Source: Sphingomonas sp. Leaf33
Lineage (GTDB): Bacteria; Pseudomonadota; Alphaproteobacteria; Sphingomonadales; Sphingomonadaceae
Length of the DNA stretch: 64,000 bases
Assembly: GCF_001421785.1 (NCBI RefSeq)
Contig: NZ_LMLB01000011.1
Span: 62,001-126,000 of the forward strand
Direction: 5' to 3'
The notes below the pieces were generated by a model. It saw only the letters and a program-made list of their open reading frames with translations. It was not told where the DNA came from and searched no databases. Shown piece by piece: positions 9,305-20,090 of the stretch. Both the position numbers and the translations under genes were made by a program. Numbering within the stretch: position 1 is the stretch's first letter; every line of letters begins with the position of its first letter.

Positions 9305-9859
9305 ATGGTAAAGCTCAACCGTATCTATACGCGAACCGGCGATGCCGGGACGACGGGGCTGGTCGACGGCAGCCGCGTGTCGAAGGCGGATACGCGGATG
9401 GCGGCGATCGGCGATGTGGACGAGGCGAACTCGGCGATCGGCGTCGCGCGCACCGCGCTCGAAGACGGCGCCGTGGCGAACGAACTCGCGCGCATCCAGA
9501 ACGATCTGTTCGATCTCGGCGCCGATCTGGCGACGCCCGGCGACATCCCCGGCGCGCTGCGGGTGACGCCCGCGCAGGTCGAGCGGCTGGAGCAGGCGAT
9601 CGATGCGCTCAACGCCGATCTGGAGCCGCTGACCAGCTTCATCCTGCCCGGCGGTATGCCGGCGGCGGCGCACCTGCACCTGGCCCGCGCCATCGTCCGT
9701 CGCGCCGAGCGCGCGGCGGTGGCATTGGCGGACCACGCCGCTGTCGGCGCGCCGGCGCTCGCCTATGTCAACCGGCTGTCGGATTATCTGTTCGTTGCCG
9801 GACGTTACGTGAACCAAAAAGGCCATGCCGACGTTCTGTGGGTGCCCGGGGGTTCGTAA
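9305..9859 (+). CDS. PduO-type ATP:cob(I)alamin adenosyltransferase
   Basis: This is a 184-residue enzyme that transfers the adenosyl group of ATP to cob(I)alamin or cob(I)inamide to make the B12 coenzyme. The N-terminal ATP-binding motif TRTGDAGTTGL (residues 9-19) and the helix signature RAIVRRAERAAV are those of the PduO family. Length and the all-helical pattern fit a stand-alone trimeric enzyme. It is followed after 45 bases by egtB on the same strand. No other cobalamin synthesis gene is present in the window, so its likely role is salvage or final activation. Confidence 0.92.
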   Translation: MVKLNRIYTRTGDAGTTGLVDGSRVSKADTRMAAIGDVDEANSAIGVARTALEDGAVANELARIQNDLFDLGADLATPGDIPGALRVTPAQVERLEQAIDALNADLEPLTSFILPGGMPAAAHLHLARAIVRRAERAAVALADHAAVGAPALAYVNRLSDYLFVAGRYVNQKGHADVLWVPGGS

Positions 9860-9904
9860 CCCGGACCGCAAATCCGGCGGTCTGCCCGCGGGCGAAGGAT
9901 CGCC

Positions 9905-11164
9905 ATGCCCCTCGCCCCTGTGCCGGCGCCGTTCGCCGATGACGCATTGGCCCTCTTTTCCGACGTCCGCGCCTTGAGTGAAGCGTTGGTCGCGCCGCTG
10001 AGCGACGCCGATGCGACCGTCCAGTCGATGCCCGATGCGTCGCCCGCCAAATGGCATCTGGCGCATACCAGCTGGTTCTTCGAGACGTTCGTGTTGCGCG
10101 ATCATGTCGCGGACTACCCGTTGTTCGATCCGCGCTTCCCGTTCCTGTTCAACAGCTATTACGAGGCCGAAGGCGTCCGGCACGCGCGGGATCGCCGCGG
10201 GATGATCACGCGGCCGACGCTCGACGACGTGCTTGCCTATCGCGCCGCGGTAACGCAGGCGGTGGTCGCGGCGTGGCCGATGCTGAATGACGACGCTCGC
10301 GCGCTGGTGACGCTGGGGTGCCATCACGAACAGCAGCATCAGGAACTGCTGCTGACCGATATCCTGCATCTCTTCTCGTGCAACCCGTGCGAGCCCGCGA
10401 TGTGGGCGCCCGAACGCAAGGTGCCCGTTGCGGTGCCGGGGCCGATCGGCTGGATCGAGAGCGAGGAGCGGATCGTCGAGATCGGCCACGACGGCACCGG
10501 CTTTGCGTTTGACTGCGAAGGCCCGCACCACCGTGCGCTGGTGCCCGCCCATGCCATCGCCGACCGCACCGTCACCAACGGCGAGTGGGCCGCCTTCATC
10601 GCCGATGGCGGCTATTCGGATGCGCGGTTGTGGCTGAGCGACGGCTGGGCGTGGGTGAAGAGCGAGGGCATCATCGCGCCGCTCTACTGGGAATCGCGCG
10701 ATGGCGTCTGGACCCGCTTCGGACTCGACGGACACCGCGCGATCGATCCCGCCGCGCCGGTGACGCATGTCAGCTTCTATGAAGCGGACGCCTACGCCAC
10801 CTGGGCCGGTGCGCGCCTGCCGACCGAGGCGGAGTGGGAAGCCGTCGCCGCGCCACACGCGGCCGACGCCGGCAACTTCCTCGACATCGCCGGCCCGGTC
10901 GAACCGCGCCCGGCGGCATCCGCGCCGGGCTTCTTCGGCGACGTCTGGGAATGGACCGGCAGCGCGTACCGTCCCTATCCCGGTTTCGCCGCGGCAGAAG
11001 GGGCTGTCGGCGAATACAACGGCAAGTTCATGAACGGGCAGTTCGTCCTGCGCGGCGGGTCGTGCGCGACCCCGCGCGGGCACGTCAGGTCGTGCTACCG
11101 CAATTTCTTCCCCCCCCATCAACGCTGGCAATTCACCGGCGTGCGCCTAGCGAAAGACCTCTGA
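9905..11164 (+). CDS. egtB: ergothioneine biosynthesis sulfoxide synthase EgtB
   Basis: EgtB is a 419-residue non-heme iron enzyme that couples hercynine to a thiol (gamma-glutamylcysteine or cysteine) with O2, forming a C-S bond and a sulfoxide. An N-terminal DinB-like domain carries the iron-binding histidines in KWHLAHTSWFFE and CHHEQQHQELLL. The C-terminal half is a formylglycine-generating-enzyme-type (SUMF1) domain with GDVWEWTGSAY and FVLRGGSCATPRGHVR. The next gene, egtD, starts one base after its stop. No egtA, egtC or egtE is nearby, so the thiol donor and C-S lyase must be encoded elsewhere or replaced. Confidence 0.96.
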   Translation: MPLAPVPAPFADDALALFSDVRALSEALVAPLSDADATVQSMPDASPAKWHLAHTSWFFETFVLRDHVADYPLFDPRFPFLFNSYYEAEGVRHARDRRGMITRPTLDDVLAYRAAVTQAVVAAWPMLNDDARALVTLGCHHEQQHQELLLTDILHLFSCNPCEPAMWAPERKVPVAVPGPIGWIESEERIVEIGHDGTGFAFDCEGPHHRALVPAHAIADRTVTNGEWAAFIADGGYSDARLWLSDGWAWVKSEGIIAPLYWESRDGVWTRFGLDGHRAIDPAAPVTHVSFYEADAYATWAGARLPTEAEWEAVAAPHAADAGNFLDIAGPVEPRPAASAPGFFGDVWEWTGSAYRPYPGFAAAEGAVGEYNGKFMNGQFVLRGGSCATPRGHVRSCYRNFFPPHQRWQFTGVRLAKDL

Positions 11165-11165
11165 G

Positions 11166-12143
11166 ATGCTGAAGCAGGAAATCGAGGACGGCCAGGTGTC
11201 GCTCGCCGATCCGCAGTTCCGCCACGACGTGCTGACCGGCCTGGCGCTGCGCCCGCGCGCGATCCCCGCGCGCTGGTTCTACGACCGTCGCGGGTCGGAA
11301 CTGTTCGAGGAAATCACCGAGCTTCCCGAATATTATCCGACGCGCACCGAAATCGCGATCCTGGCCGACTCCTGCGCCGATCTGGCGCAGCGCGTGCCGG
11401 CAGGATGCGCGGTCGTCGAATTCGGTTCGGGATCGTCGACCAAAACGCCGACGCTGCTCGATTGCGTCAGGCCGGCGGCCTATGTGCCGATCGACATCTC
11501 GGGCGATTTCCTGCGAGATAGCGCCAACGTCATCGCGCAGAACTTCCCCGACATCGTGGTCGCTCCGCTGGAGGGCGACTTCACCAAGCCGCTGAAGATG
11601 CCGTCGGGGGTCGCCGGTCTGACGAAGCTCGGCTTCTTCCCCGGCTCGACCATCGGCAACATGTTGGCGGCCGGCGCGGTCGACCTGCTGCGATCGATGC
11701 GTGCGACGCTGGGTGAAAGGTCGCTGCTGCTGATCGGGATCGACCGGATCAAGGACGAGGACGTGCTGGTGCCGGCCTATGACGATGCGGCCGGCGTGAC
11801 CGCGGCGTTTAATCTGAACCTGCTGTGCCGGATCAACCGCGAGCTGGACGGCACGATCCCGGTCGAGGACTTCCGCCACCGCGCGATCTGGAACGACGAC
11901 CGTGCGCGGATCGAGATGCATCTGGAAGCGATCCGCGATGTCGAGTTCACGGTCGAGGGCCGGCCGTTCTCGATTGCGGCGGGCGAGACGATCCACACCG
12001 AGAACAGCCACAAATACGGGCCCCGCGATGCCCGCCTGCTGCTGCGCGGCGGTGGCTGGACGCCGGTGGCGGAATGGACCGATGCGGATGGCAAGTTCGC
12101 GCTGATCCTGGCGGAGGCACAGGTCGAGCGGCGGGCGCCGTAA
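11166..12143 (+). CDS. egtD: L-histidine N-alpha-trimethyltransferase EgtD
   Basis: EgtD uses three S-adenosylmethionine molecules to convert L-histidine to hercynine, the first step of ergothioneine synthesis. The 325-residue protein has the SAM-binding segment VEFGSGSSTKTPTLLD, and FPGSTIGNM and ENSHKYGP are also conserved in EgtD. The start is ATG one base after the egtB stop, so the two genes form a coupled unit. Together they supply the core chemistry for ergothioneine, a thiol antioxidant. Confidence 0.96.
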   Translation: MLKQEIEDGQVSLADPQFRHDVLTGLALRPRAIPARWFYDRRGSELFEEITELPEYYPTRTEIAILADSCADLAQRVPAGCAVVEFGSGSSTKTPTLLDCVRPAAYVPIDISGDFLRDSANVIAQNFPDIVVAPLEGDFTKPLKMPSGVAGLTKLGFFPGSTIGNMLAAGAVDLLRSMRATLGERSLLLIGIDRIKDEDVLVPAYDDAAGVTAAFNLNLLCRINRELDGTIPVEDFRHRAIWNDDRARIEMHLEAIRDVEFTVEGRPFSIAAGETIHTENSHKYGPRDARLLLRGGGWTPVAEWTDADGKFALILAEAQVERRAP

Positions 12144-12232
12144 GTTTTCCGTTCGTCCCGGAAAAAGTCGACGGGCGGGTGGCCGGGCACCTCGCTCGCG
12201 ACGAACGGGGCAAGGTGGGAACTCATCCCGTT

Positions 12233-12329
12233 CCGTTCGCCCTGCGCTTGTCGAAGGGCCGTTCTGCGATACACCCGCCATCCGCTCGCGGCACGAAGGA
12301 TGCTGCTTCGACAAGCTCAGCACGAACGG
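12233..12329. repeat. extragenic inverted repeat with TTCGACAAGCTCAG-type arms
   Basis: Two 25-base arms face each other: CCGTTCGCCCTGCGCTTGTC followed by GAAGG at 12233-12257, and its near reverse complement at 12305-12329 (GCTTCGACAAGCTCAGCACG then AACGG). The loop is about 47 bases. I recognise this as a common intergenic hairpin of sphingomonad and related genomes. It occupies most of the 200-base gap between egtD and the convergent IclR gene, where it could act as a bidirectional terminator or mRNA stabiliser. That role is not proven. Confidence 0.8.
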
Positions 12330-12344
12330 GGGAGGGGCCTGCTC

Positions 12345-13196
12345 TTACCCCGCCAACGACCTCCGCTTCTTCGTCGGGGCAGCGACGGATAGCGTCGGTA
12401 CGATGTCCTCGTCCGCGCGGTCGTACCAGCCGAGCGCGGTCGAGATGGCCTCGGCGGTCGCCTTCAGCGCGTCGAGCGCCTCGGCCTGCGTGCAGTGCGG
12501 GGCGCCGTCGATCGCTTCCAGGAACGGGATGGTCAGCGCGGCGACGACATGGCCATCGAAGCCGAAGACCGGGCAGCTGATGTCCGACACGCCCGCCATC
12601 CGCGCGCTGGGGATCGATTCATTGCCCTGGTCGCGCACCTGTTCCAGCCGCGCGTCGAGCGTCGCCGACGTCCCCACGTCCTGCAGCAGCACCGCCCGCG
12701 CCGCGTCGGTCGCGAAGGCGAGCAGCACGTGGCCCGAACAGCTCGACGCCAGATCGACCGAAGTGCCCAGACGCACGGCGAAGCCGGTCTGCCCCGGACT
12801 TTCCTGACGCAGCACGACCAGCCCCTGCGCGCCGTTGACGACCACCAGATGGCAGGACTGTTCGACCTGCGCGGCCAGCGCGTGCATCAGCGGGCCCGCA
12901 ACATGCGTCAGTTCCTGCGCCGGCGTCGCGCGGTGGGCGACCTCCAGCAGCTTGTAGGTGACGCGGTAGCGGTCGCTCGCCGGGTCCTTGCGCAGCCAGC
13001 CGCGCCGGTCGAGCACGACCACCACGCGAAACAGCTCGCTGATCGATCGGCCCATGCGGGTCGCCATTTCGCTGATCGACAGGCCGGACGGCTCGCTGCC
13101 GAGCAGTTCGATCACGTCGATGCCCTTTTCCAGCGCGGGGGCGGAGTAGGCCGGGCTCTTGGCGTCGTCGCTTTTCGGGGGCTTGGGGAGGGCCAT
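12345..13196 (-). CDS. IclR family transcriptional regulator of the fucose operon
   Basis: This is a 283-residue regulator with an N-terminal winged-helix domain (about residues 25-90, with ALEKGIDVIELL and SISEMATRMGRS) and a C-terminal IclR effector-binding domain (about 105-260, with GTSVDLASSCSGHVLLA). The ATG at 13196 is chosen because longer readings run back into the fucP coding sequence. It begins 10 bases after the fucP stop, making it the last gene of the L-fucose operon. It is the obvious candidate to sense fucose or a pathway intermediate and bind the dyad upstream of 17,309, although IclR proteins can activate or repress. Confidence 0.88.
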   Translation of the reverse strand: MALPKPPKSDDAKSPAYSAPALEKGIDVIELLGSEPSGLSISEMATRMGRSISELFRVVVVLDRRGWLRKDPASDRYRVTYKLLEVAHRATPAQELTHVAGPLMHALAAQVEQSCHLVVVNGAQGLVVLRQESPGQTGFAVRLGTSVDLASSCSGHVLLAFATDAARAVLLQDVGTSATLDARLEQVRDQGNESIPSARMAGVSDISCPVFGFDGHVVAALTIPFLEAIDGAPHCTQAEALDALKATAEAISTALGWYDRADEDIVPTLSVAAPTKKRRSLAG

Positions 13197-13206
13197 CGCC
13201 AGAAGG

Positions 13207-14487
13207 CTAGTGGATCGGCACGGGGTTGTCATCGCCGATCGCGCGCCCGCCGGCCCGTGCGGCCGACCGCGCGAAGAGCAGCACGACGATGAACGCGATC
13301 GCCGGAACCAGCATCGCGGTGTTGATGCCCGCGACATCGGACAGATGGCCCATCGCGGCGGTAATCGCCGCCCCGCCGATGATCGCCATGACGATCAGCG
13401 ACGCGCCCGCCTTGCGCAACGGGCCAAGCCCGTCGACGCCAAGTGCGAAGATCGTCGGGAACTGGATCGACAGGAAGAAGCTGGCCGCAACCAGCATCAT
13501 CAGCCCGGCCAGGCCGCCGACCAGCGCGGCGCCGATCGCCAGCACCAGCGCACCGGCGGCGAAGGCCGTCAGCAGGCGAGTCGGCGCGATCCGGCTCATC
13601 ATCGCGGTGCCGACGAAGCGGCCGATGCTGAACAGCACCAGGCTGGCGAACAGGTAATCCGCCGCGGTCCGCTCGATCATGCCGGGCACGTTGAACTGCG
13701 CGTAGCGGATCGTGTAGCTCCACAAGCCCACCTGCGCGCCGACGTAGAAGAACTGCGCGACCGCGGCGAACAGCAGGCGGGGGTGGCGAAAGACGCGCGA
13801 AAAGGGTGGCGTGGCGTCTTCGCCGGCTTCGGCGCGGGCGTCGGGAAAGCGGATCAGCGCGGCGGCAAGCGCGAAGCCCAGCACGACCAGGCCGATCACC
13901 AGATACGGCGTCTGCACCGCCTGCGTCTCTGCGCGGTAAAAGGCTGCGCGTGCGGTCGGGGCCATTGCCGCGATCGCAGTATCGTCATGCGCGATTTCGG
14001 ACAGGATGAAATATTTGCCGATCAGCACGCCGGCAAGCGTCCCCACCGGGTTGGCCGCCTGCGCCCAGTTGAGCCGCCGCGTCGCGGTCGCCGGATCGCC
14101 CAGTTCGGTCATCAGCGGATTGGCCGAGGTCTCCAGGAACGCGAGGCCCGAGGCGATGACGAACAGCGCGGCGAGGAAATAGCGATACTCCCCGAAATGC
14201 GCGGCCGGATAGAAGAGCAGCGCGCCTGTGGCATACAGCAGTAACCCGGTGACGATCGCTGCCTTGTAGCCCTTCGCCCGCACGACCATCGCGGCGGGCA
14301 CGGCCAGGCAGAAATAGCCGAGGTAGAACGCCTGCTGGACGAAGCTCGTCTCGAAATCGGAGAGGGTGAACGCCTTCTTGAACTGCGCGATCAGGATGTC
14401 GTTCAGGTTGTTCGCCATCCCCCACAGGAAGAACAGCGACACCGTCAGGATGATCGCCGGTGCATAGCTGCGCGCCTTGCCGGTCAT
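13207..14487 (-). CDS. fucP: L-fucose:proton symporter, MFS FucP type
   Basis: This is a 426-residue inner-membrane transporter with 12 predicted helices, of the FucP branch of the major facilitator superfamily. Diagnostic FucP segments are FFLWGMANNLNDILI near the N-terminus (including the Asn-rich helix 1), SFVQQAFYLGYF and ETSANPLMTELG. The FucP acidic residues used for proton coupling fall in these regions. It lies within the fucose operon, 52 bases after the L-fucose dehydrogenase gene and 10 bases before the IclR gene. L-fucose is the expected substrate, though some relatives carry other hexoses. Confidence 0.92.
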   Translation of the reverse strand: MTGKARSYAPAIILTVSLFFLWGMANNLNDILIAQFKKAFTLSDFETSFVQQAFYLGYFCLAVPAAMVVRAKGYKAAIVTGLLLYATGALLFYPAAHFGEYRYFLAALFVIASGLAFLETSANPLMTELGDPATATRRLNWAQAANPVGTLAGVLIGKYFILSEIAHDDTAIAAMAPTARAAFYRAETQAVQTPYLVIGLVVLGFALAAALIRFPDARAEAGEDATPPFSRVFRHPRLLFAAVAQFFYVGAQVGLWSYTIRYAQFNVPGMIERTAADYLFASLVLFSIGRFVGTAMMSRIAPTRLLTAFAAGALVLAIGAALVGGLAGLMMLVAASFFLSIQFPTIFALGVDGLGPLRKAGASLIVMAIIGGAAITAAMGHLSDVAGINTAMLVPAIAFIVVLLFARSAARAGGRAIGDDNPVPIH

Positions 14488-14539
14488 TGCCCTCTCCCGT
14501 ATTTTTTACGTTGTCATCCCCGCGCAAGCGGGCCGGTGT

Positions 14540-16566
<2,027 letters not shown>

Positions 16567-16568
16567 CG

Positions 16569-17309
16569 TCAGTTGACCCAGCCGCCGTCGATCACATGGA
16601 CCGCACCGGTGGTGAAACTCGCCTCGTCGCTCATCAGATAGGCGACCAGCGCAGCGATTTCCTCCGCCTTACCCAGTCGCCCCATCGGCTGGCGGGCGAC
16701 GAAGGCGGCGTCGGCATCCGATACGCTGACGCCCTGCGCGCTGGCCTGTTCGGTCACGCGCTGGCGCAGCGACGGCGTGGATACGGTGCCGGGGCAGATG
16801 CAGTTGCAGCGCACGTTGGCCCCTGCGAAGTCGGCCGCGACGGCTTTGGTCAGCCCGATCACCGCCGCCTTCGACGCGCCATAGGCATAACGGTTGGGGA
16901 TGCCCTTCACGCTCGATGCAATGCTGCTCATGTTGACGATCGATCCGTGCCGACGCTCCAGCATCGCGGGCAGATACGCGCGGATCATGTGGTGCATGGC
17001 GTGGACGTTCAGGTCGAAGCTCAGCGCCCAGTCGGCGTCGCTGCACTCCAGGATGTTTCCCGCCGCGACGAAGCCGGCGATGTTGGCCAGCGCGTCGATC
17101 GGGCCGGTCTGCGCAGGGAGCGCGGCGACGGCGGCCGGGTCGGTCAGGTCGATGGTGATCGCCTTCACGCCGGCGATCGATGCCAGCGCATCGGCATCGC
17201 GATCCGCGGCCCATACGGTAGCGCCCTCGTCCCGCAGCCGCTCCGCCGCCGCACGCCCGATGCCCTGCGCCGCTGCCGTCACCAGCACGGCTTTGCCCCT
17301 GAACCGCAT
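16569..17309 (-). CDS. SDR family 2-keto-3-deoxy-L-fuconate dehydrogenase
   Basis: This is a 246-residue short-chain dehydrogenase of the DHRS6/BDH2-like branch (AVLVTAAAQGIGRAAAERL at the start, NIAGF in place of NNAG, YAYGASKAA catalytic Tyr/Lys, VIDGGWVN at the end). The known L-2-keto-3-deoxyfuconate dehydrogenase of the non-phosphorylated fucose pathway belongs to this branch, and the next gene is fuconate dehydratase, so oxidation to 2,4-diketo-3-deoxy-L-fuconate is the best call. The ATG at 17309 is preferred over one 36 bases upstream because GGGAGGGGCGGAAGA lies just before it. It is the first gene of the five-gene operon. Confidence 0.85.
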   Translation of the reverse strand: MRFRGKAVLVTAAAQGIGRAAAERLRDEGATVWAADRDADALASIAGVKAITIDLTDPAAVAALPAQTGPIDALANIAGFVAAGNILECSDADWALSFDLNVHAMHHMIRAYLPAMLERRHGSIVNMSSIASSVKGIPNRYAYGASKAAVIGLTKAVAADFAGANVRCNCICPGTVSTPSLRQRVTEQASAQGVSVSDADAAFVARQPMGRLGKAEEIAALVAYLMSDEASFTTGAVHVIDGGWVN

Positions 17310-17326
17310 TCTTCCGCCCCTCCCGA

Positions 17327-17345
17327 TTAGACTTTTATTAGTCAA
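17327..17345 (-). promoter_or_regulatory. candidate operator dyad upstream of the fucose operon
   Basis: An AT-rich inverted repeat, TTAGACTTTTATTAGTCAA on the plus strand (core GACT-N6-AGTC), stands 18-36 bases upstream of the first fucose gene. Its low G+C is exceptional in this region. It is a plausible binding site for the IclR regulator at the end of the operon. No good -10 hexamer at the right distance was found, so the promoter itself is not assigned. Confidence 0.4.
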
Positions 17346-17441
17346 AATCGGTTTTCAGGCAAGCGGGATGTGGGATCGGCCTGGCACCCAAAGAGGCACA
17401 TCGGTGCCCCGCTCTCGCCGACGTGAGGGGGAAGGGCCAGA

Positions 17442-18803
17442 TCAGCGGTCGGAGCGACCCCAATCCTTGTTGATCGCCAGCGCCGCGAGCGTGCAGATCG
17501 CGCCCGAGAGCAGGTAGGCGCCGACCGACCACAGACCGAGTTTGCTCGCCAGCGTCAGTGCGACGAGCGGCGCGAAGCCGGCGCCGATCAGCCAGGCGAG
17601 GTTGGCGACCGTCGCCGCGCCGGTGTAGCGCCGTGCGGGCGAGAAGCGGCCGTTGACCGCGCCCGACGACTGGCCGAAGGCGATGCCGAGCAGCGCGAAG
17701 CCGGTCATCATGTAGACGATCTCGCCACCCGCGCCGGCGTTGAGCAGTTGCGGCGCGAAACCGCTGTACGCACCGATCAGCACCGCCGACACGCCCAGCA
17801 CGGCACGCCGCCCGACGCGGTCGGCGATGATACCGCTTGCCAGCATCGCGAGCACGCAGACGACCGCGCCGATCATCTCGATGATCAGGAACCGCTCCGC
17901 CGACTCGCCGGTGTACAGCGTTACCCACGACAGCGGAAACACGGTGACCAGATGGAACAGCGCGAAGCTGGCGAGGGGAGCGAAGGCGCCGAGCGCGATC
18001 GTGCGCCATTCGACGCGGACGGTTTCCCAGAAGGGTGCGGCCTGGAGCTCGCGGTTCTCGAACAGCTTCTGGAAATCGGGCGTCGCGACCAGGCGCAGGC
18101 GCGCGAACAGGGCGACGACGTTGATCGCAAAGGCGACGAAGAACGGGTAGCGCCACCCCCAGCTGATGAAATCGGCATCCGACAGCGTGCTGAGGAAGAA
18201 GGCGAACAGGCCGCCCGCGACGATCAGGCCGAGCGGGGCGCCCAGTTGCGGGATCATCGCGTACCACCCGCGGCGGTCCTGCGGCGCGTTGAGCGACAGC
18301 AGCGACGGCAGCCCGTCCCACGCCCCGCCCAGCGCCATGCCTTGGCCGATCCGGCACAGCGCCAGCAGCCAGGCGGCGGCGATGCCGACCGAGGCGTAGC
18401 TCGGCAGGAACGCCATCGCCATCGTCGAACCGCCGAGCAGGAACAGCGAGATCGTGAGCTTCACCCCGCGGCCGTGGTTGCGGTCGATCCACATGAACAG
18501 CGCCGAGCCGAGCGGCCGGAACATGAAGGCGAGCGCGAACAGCGCGAAGGAATAGAGCGTGCCGGTGGTCTTATCGACGAAGGGGAAGATCAGCGACGGG
18601 AAGACGAGGACCGAGGCGATGGCGTAGACGAAGAAGTCGAAGAACTCGCTCGTCCGCCCGATGACGACGCCGATCGCGATCTCCCCCGGCGCGATCTTGC
18701 CGCCGTGCGCATGGATCGCGGCGGCGTCGCGTTCCAGCGAGGTCGAGTCGGCTCCGCCATGCCCGTGGGCAGCGGGGTCCATCGTCATCGACGGTGCACT
18801 CAT
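17442..18803 (-). CDS. MFS transporter, metabolite:proton symporter (MHS) type
   Basis: This is a 453-residue membrane protein with about 12 helices and a His/Gly-rich cytoplasmic N-terminus of about 40 residues. Segments IGRTSEFFDFFVYAIAS, FRPLGSALFMWIDRNHGRG and RIGQGMALGGAWDGLP are typical of the metabolite:H+ symporter family, which carries organic acids and sugar acids. The substrate is unknown. It lies 132 bases upstream of the start of the fucose operon on the same strand but is separated from it by that operon's putative operator. On its other side it diverges from the cyo operon, so a link to respiration-dependent organic acid uptake is possible but unproven. Confidence 0.85.
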   Translation of the reverse strand: MSAPSMTMDPAAHGHGGADSTSLERDAAAIHAHGGKIAPGEIAIGVVIGRTSEFFDFFVYAIASVLVFPSLIFPFVDKTTGTLYSFALFALAFMFRPLGSALFMWIDRNHGRGVKLTISLFLLGGSTMAMAFLPSYASVGIAAAWLLALCRIGQGMALGGAWDGLPSLLSLNAPQDRRGWYAMIPQLGAPLGLIVAGGLFAFFLSTLSDADFISWGWRYPFFVAFAINVVALFARLRLVATPDFQKLFENRELQAAPFWETVRVEWRTIALGAFAPLASFALFHLVTVFPLSWVTLYTGESAERFLIIEMIGAVVCVLAMLASGIIADRVGRRAVLGVSAVLIGAYSGFAPQLLNAGAGGEIVYMMTGFALLGIAFGQSSGAVNGRFSPARRYTGAATVANLAWLIGAGFAPLVALTLASKLGLWSVGAYLLSGAICTLAALAINKDWGRSDR

Positions 18804-18935
18804 TGGTTGTTTCGCTCCCGCAACCCCAGCAGGGGTGATCCGTTACAACGCTTCTTGCCCTATAAAGTGCAAACCGGGGGATAGGACAAAATGTCCACTG
18901 TCGGAAATGGGGGGCGAAGGGATAGGCGCAGCATC

Positions 18936-20081
18936 ATGTCCGATACCTCTTTTTCCGAGATGCGGCGCCGGTTGAAGGCGATGGTCCTGTTGCCCGCGCT
19001 GGCGGTGCTGGCCGCCTGCAACATGCAGGTGCTCGACCCCGCGGGCGACATCGCGCTGCAACAGCGCGACATCATCTACATCTCGACCGCGCTGATGCTG
19101 GTCATCATCGTGCCCGTGCTGGCGCTGATCTGCGTGTTCGCGTGGCGGTATCGCAAGGGCAATACGGACGCGACCTACGATCCCGATTTCCACCACTCGA
19201 CCTCGCTCGAACTGGTCATCTGGTCGGCGCCGCTGCTGATCATCATCTGCCTGGGCGCCCTCACGTGGTGGAGCACGCACCTGCTCGACCCCTTCCGGCC
19301 GGTGAACCGCATTTCGGCGACGAAGGCGGTCGACCCCAAGGTGAAGCCGCTCGACATCCAGGTCGTGTCGCTCGACTGGAAATGGCTGTTCATCTACCCC
19401 GAACAGGGCATCGCGACGGTCAACGAACTGGCGCTGCCGGTCGATCGGCCCGTGCGGTTCCACCTGACGTCGACCAACATGATGAACACCTTCTATGCGC
19501 CGACGCTGGCGGGCATGATCTACACCATGCCGGGGATGCGCAGCACGCTGCACGCGGTGCTCAACCGGCCGGGCAAGTTCGCAGGAATGTCGGCCAATTA
19601 TTCGGGTGCCGGTTTCTCCGACATGCACTTCACGCTGTACGGCGTGAACGATCGCGACTTCAACGCGTGGGTGGGTCGCGTGAAGCGGGCGCAGCTCGTG
19701 CTCGACACGCCGACGTATCTCGAGCTCGAAAAGCCGACCGACAAGGTGCCGGCGATGTATTTCGCCCGCGTCCAGCCGGGCCTGTTCGACCGTGTCTATC
19801 AGCGCTGCGTGCGGCCGGGTACGCCCTGCATGAGCGACATGATGCGCCACGACCAGGACGGCGGCGCGATGCCGTCGATGCACGGCAGCCAGCCGCCGGG
19901 CGGCAAGAAACCCGAAGGCGGAATCTTCAAGGGCGGCAGCGAGATGGACGTGTCGCCCAACCGCGGCAAGGAACCGACGAAGCCCTCGGGCAACGCCGAC
20001 CCCAGCGACCCGCGCAACCGGGACATGTCCCGCATCGACATCCCCGCCCCGACCGGTGCCCCGCGCACCGCCGCGGCATAG
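18936..20081 (+). CDS. cyoA: cytochrome bo3/ba3-type ubiquinol oxidase subunit II
   Basis: Subunit II is a membrane-anchored lipoprotein. The lipobox LAVLAAC gives a lipidated Cys, then two transmembrane helices (about residues 45-75 and 85-110), then a cupredoxin domain facing the periplasm. The CuA cysteines are missing, as expected for a quinol oxidase. Key stretches are DLxxQVVSLDWKWLFIYPEQ-like and FYAPTLAGMIYTMPGMRS. At 381 residues it is longer than the E. coli protein because of a hydrophilic tail rich in Met, Pro, Gly and Lys from about residue 300. An in-frame ATG at 18891 has a closer ribosome site (AGGA) and would add 15 residues; the choice is uncertain. Confidence 0.92.
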   Translation: MSDTSFSEMRRRLKAMVLLPALAVLAACNMQVLDPAGDIALQQRDIIYISTALMLVIIVPVLALICVFAWRYRKGNTDATYDPDFHHSTSLELVIWSAPLLIIICLGALTWWSTHLLDPFRPVNRISATKAVDPKVKPLDIQVVSLDWKWLFIYPEQGIATVNELALPVDRPVRFHLTSTNMMNTFYAPTLAGMIYTMPGMRSTLHAVLNRPGKFAGMSANYSGAGFSDMHFTLYGVNDRDFNAWVGRVKRAQLVLDTPTYLELEKPTDKVPAMYFARVQPGLFDRVYQRCVRPGTPCMSDMMRHDQDGGAMPSMHGSQPPGGKKPEGGIFKGGSEMDVSPNRGKEPTKPSGNADPSDPRNRDMSRIDIPAPTGAPRTAAA

Positions 20082-20090
20082 GAACCCGAC

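Noticed and set aside
14511..14533. A GTCATCCCCGCGCAAGCGGG fragment between fucP and the SDR gene
   Set aside because: It resembles one arm of the CGTCATTCCCGC repeat, but the matching second arm is absent; it is at most a remnant.
18861..18870. TATAAAGTGC upstream of cyoA as a -10 box
   Set aside because: No acceptable -35 element lies 16-18 bases upstream; a promoter is likely in this gap but cannot be placed.
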